Notes under the pieces: generated by a model | Seen by the model: the letters and a program-made list of their open reading frames with translations, nothing else | What the model was told of the DNA's origin: nothing | The model's database searches: none | Translations under genes and position numbers: made by a program | Shown here: in pieces, positions 27,684 to 29,846 of the stretch | Layout: each line of letters opens with the position of its first letter | How positions within the stretch are numbered: position 1 is the stretch's first letter | IMG/VR virus record: IMGVR_UViG_3300028878_000004 | Location: 1 to 29,846 of that record | Source of the DNA: a virus | Direction: 5' to 3' (one strand) | DNA length: 29,846 bases

Positions 27684-27814
27684 CCGAGGAGGAGAGCGCC
27701 TTGCCCTCCGACCTCGCAGCCGAGGGTTACGGCGTCGCTCCCGACGATCGGATCCTGAAGCTCGTTCCGCGCGATCCTGACGCCCCGCTTCTGCCGGGAG
27801 AGGTAGAGGGCTAG
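27066..27814 (+). CDS. tail assembly chaperone, -1 frameshift fusion (GT-like)
   Basis: Long form made by a -1 frameshift at CCCTTTA: codons to 27554 are read in frame, then reading continues one base back from 27554 to 27814, giving about 249 aa. The joined part (SVALSRTLVRLGRKHHWAPYWWQGLPWRIFKLYL, later DDRILKLVPRDPDAPLLPG) is T-like: aromatic and basic, expected to bind the tape measure. The slippery site has the canonical X-XXY-YYZ phasing (C-CCT-TTA to CCC-TTT). This is a conserved feature of long-tailed phages (lambda G/GT). The frame has no start of its own in a sensible place. Stop TAG is directly before the tape measure ATG. Confidence 0.8.
27548..27554 (+). other. slippery heptamer CCCTTTA
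   Basis: X-XXY-YYZ heptamer (C CCT TTA in the zero frame) at the point where the G-like frame loses sense and the -1 frame becomes open with an aromatic-rich, T-like sequence. The phasing is exact. A stimulatory downstream structure was not analysed. Confidence 0.78.
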
Positions 27815-29846
27815 ATGTCGCCCGATTACACCGTTCGCTTCAAGGGCGACAATCGCTCGCTGCTCGGAGCCGCCCGCCAGAGCGAGGAGGCAACCGGGCG
27901 CCTCTCCAAGCGCGTTCGGGCCTCCGGCGGCGACTTCCGGCATACGAACAACGAAGTCGGGAAGCTGACCCGCGGTGCGCTCGCGGGCTCAGGTGCGTTT
28001 CGAGGCTTCGCCCGCTCGATCGCCTTCGCCTCCTCGGCCTTCCTCGGTGGGGCCGGGATCAGCTACCTGATCAAGGGCGCGATCGCCGGGGCCTCGAACC
28101 TGCGCGAGGAGATCAATAAGGCCTCGGTCGTCTTCCGCGGCGGCGCGACCGTCATCCTCCGCTGGTCGAAGTCGGCTGCGGTCGCGCTCGGCCTTGCCCG
28201 CGTGGAGGCGCTGAAGTTTGCCGGCACCTTCGGGAACATGCTCGTCCCAATGGGCTTCGCGCGCCGTGAGGCGGCGCGTATGTCGAAGAATCTCGTCCAG
28301 CTCGCGGCCGACATGGCGAGCTTCAACAACGCCTCGCCCGAGGAGGTGCTCGAGGCCCTGCGCGCCGGGCTCGCCGGCGAGACGGAGCCGCTACGGCGCT
28401 TCGGCGTCTTCCTGAACGAGGCCCGTGTCCAGGCAGAGGCCGCGTCGAGCGGACTCGTGAAGACGAACGTCGATCTTGGCAAGGTCGCCGATGCCGAGAC
28501 GAAGCTCGCGATCGCTCGGGCGAAGGCGCGCAAGGCACTCGCCGACTACGGAGCCGGAACGACCCAGGTTGCCCAGGCGAACCTCGCCGTCGCAGCCGCC
28601 GAGCGCGGCATCGAGACCGCGATGAAGGGCTCGCATACTCAGCTGACCGCTCAGCAAAAAGCGGCGGCGATCTACCGGATCATCCTTAAAGACACGACTG
28701 ACGCCCAGGGCGACCTTGCGCGGACGAGCGGCTCGTGGGCGAACGTCCAGCGGCGGCTACGCGCGGCTCTCGTCGAGACGCAGACGACGCTCGGGCAGGG
28801 CCTGATGCCGATTCTGCGACCGCTACTGCGGCGCTTCACCGCCTACGTCGTCACGCTCCAGGAGGGCGGCAAGCGCCACGCCGACTTCGTGCGCACGATC
28901 CACAACGTCGTCGAGGGAATCTCGACAGCGGTTCGGATCACCGGCGGCATGGCGCGGGCGCTGAACCGAGTCGCGCGGGCAATCGGCGGCTGGGACGAGG
29001 CCTTCAAGCTGATCCTCGCCGGCGTGATCGCGACGAAGCTCGTCGCCGTCTCGCGGGCGCTGCTTGTCGTCCGGGCGCGCATCTTCGGGACCGCGCTCGC
29101 GGCGGAGGCGGCTTCGTTGCGGATTCGGGCGGCCGTCGCGCGCACGGGCCTCGGGCTGCTGCTCGTCCTCGCTGCCGAGGTCGTTCTGCACTGGAAGAAG
29201 GTGAAGGTCTACCTGATCGACTGGGGGCTCTGGGCCGAGGCCTGGGCAATCAAGGTCGCACTCAAGATTGTCGAGCCGTTCAGCCACCTTCCGGGTCGGA
29301 TGGGCGCCTGGGCACGGCGAGCAAAAGAGGCGATGCAGGTCGAGTTGGCGAGCGCGGAGTGGCAGAGGACAATCGCGCGCCTCGGCCGACAGGCCGGCGA
29401 CGCCTGGGGGCGCAGCTTCGCTCAGGCGGCAAACGCTGCGATGGCGACGCCGGGTGTCGAGCCGGGCTCGCGCGGCGGCGGCGGCGGCGCTCTGATTCGG
29501 GGCCGCGGCGCAGCGCGTTCAGGCCGGCGGATCACGACGATTGCCCGCGGTGCCGCCCGGCAGCCGGGCGCGGGCAGCGTCGGCTTCCACCTCCCCGGCG
29601 AGCGGCGGCCCTACGACTGCTCGGCCTTCGTCCAGGCCGTCTATCGGCAGGCCGGGATCAACATCGGCACGAACACCTACGCCCAGGTGCGACAGGGCCG
29701 CCACGTCGACCGCCGCGACCTCCGCCCCGGCGACCTGATCTTCATGAACTTCCCCGGCGAGCGCTCGCCGGGCCATGTCGGCATCTATGTCGGTGGCGGG
29801 AAGATGGTCCACGATCACGGTGCAAGCGGCGGCGTCGAGGAGCAGG
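27815..29846 (+). CDS. tape measure protein with C-terminal NlpC/P60 domain, cut by window
   Basis: Large tail protein that sets tail length; 677 complete codons are visible and the frame has no stop before the window ends. The N-terminal part is helical (PDYTVRFKGDNRSLLGAARQSEEATGRLSKRV) with the tape-measure motif LAGETEPLRRFGVFLNEARVQAEA (about residues 186-209) followed by coiled coil and RTSGSWANVQRRLRAAL. Two hydrophobic stretches occur near 65-90 and 438-450. The end (about 570 onwards) is an NlpC/P60 cysteine peptidase: YDCSAFVQAVYRQAG (Cys602), LRPGDLIFMNFPG, GHVGIYVGGGKMVHDHG (His654, and His666 or 668). The peptidase probably opens the cell wall during DNA entry. ATG 27815 follows the chaperone stop directly. 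Confidence 0.9.
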   Translation, partial: MSPDYTVRFKGDNRSLLGAARQSEEATGRLSKRVRASGGDFRHTNNEVGKLTRGALAGSGAFRGFARSIAFASSAFLGGAGISYLIKGAIAGASNLREEINKASVVFRGGATVILRWSKSAAVALGLARVEALKFAGTFGNMLVPMGFARREAARMSKNLVQLAADMASFNNASPEEVLEALRAGLAGETEPLRRFGVFLNEARVQAEAASSGLVKTNVDLGKVADAETKLAIARAKARKALADYGAGTTQVAQANLAVAAAERGIETAMKGSHTQLTAQQKAAAIYRIILKDTTDAQGDLARTSGSWANVQRRLRAALVETQTTLGQGLMPILRPLLRRFTAYVVTLQEGGKRHADFVRTIHNVVEGISTAVRITGGMARALNRVARAIGGWDEAFKLILAGVIATKLVAVSRALLVVRARIFGTALAAEAASLRIRAAVARTGLGLLLVLAAEVVLHWKKVKVYLIDWGLWAEAWAIKVALKIVEPFSHLPGRMGAWARRAKEAMQVELASAEWQRTIARLGRQAGDAWGRSFAQAANAAMATPGVEPGSRGGGGGALIRGRGAARSGRRITTIARGAARQPGAGSVGFHLPGERRPYDCSAFVQAVYRQAGINIGTNTYAQVRQGRHVDRRDLRPGDLIFMNFPGERSPGHVGIYVGGGKMVHDHGASGGVEEQ

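Overview
The window is one continuous stretch of a temperate tailed-phage genome (or a prophage not cut at its ends). It is strongly G+C-rich and every supported gene lies on the + strand. Genes are tightly packed, often overlapping by 1-8 bases through ATGA or GTGA junctions, with many GTG starts and few Shine-Dalgarno sequences. With an Rpf-like muralytic enzyme, this points to a high-GC actinobacterial host. I cannot place it more precisely, and no host gene is visible. Both edge genes are cut by the window: an SbcC/Rad50-type ATPase at the left and a tape measure protein at the right.

Left arm (1-8.5 kb), lysogeny and DNA metabolism: SbcC-like ATPase, two tiny membrane proteins, a tyrosine integrase whose 3' end carries an antisense copy of a tRNA 3' end (probable attP), a signal-bearing Rpf/lysozyme-like protein, a conserved small protein followed by an HTH/zinc/DUF6745-like protein, small regulators including an XRE repressor-like gene, a RuvC-like resolvase, and a winged-helix replication initiator. 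That initiator's 3' end runs into 12-bp and 6-bp tandem repeats, a candidate replication origin.

Packaging (8.5-12.7 kb): small terminase-like protein, small proteins, a sigma-70-like factor apparently split over two reading frames, a staphylococcal-nuclease-type nuclease and the large terminase.

Head (12.7-25.2 kb): a Mu-like order of portal (DUF935/gp29 type), MuF, virion morphogenesis protein (gpG type), protease with nested scaffold (I/Z type), decoration protein and major capsid protein. About 5 kb of fibre-like and secreted-protein genes sits between portal and MuF. Tail (25.3 kb to end): tail tube, tail assembly chaperone with a CCCTTTA -1 frameshift site, and a tape measure with a C-terminal NlpC/P60 domain. 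No sheath gene is seen, so a long non-contractile tail is inferred.

The most unusual signal is an exact 12-base word, CGATACTCGGCC, present eight times on the + strand and only in the late region. Six copies end directly at a start codon, one ends a single base before an internal in-frame ATG, and one lies in the end of the fibre gene. Its GATACT core placed 5 bases before the start codon looks like a -10 box for leaderless transcripts. I propose, as inference, that these are late promoters, perhaps read by the phage's own sigma-like protein.
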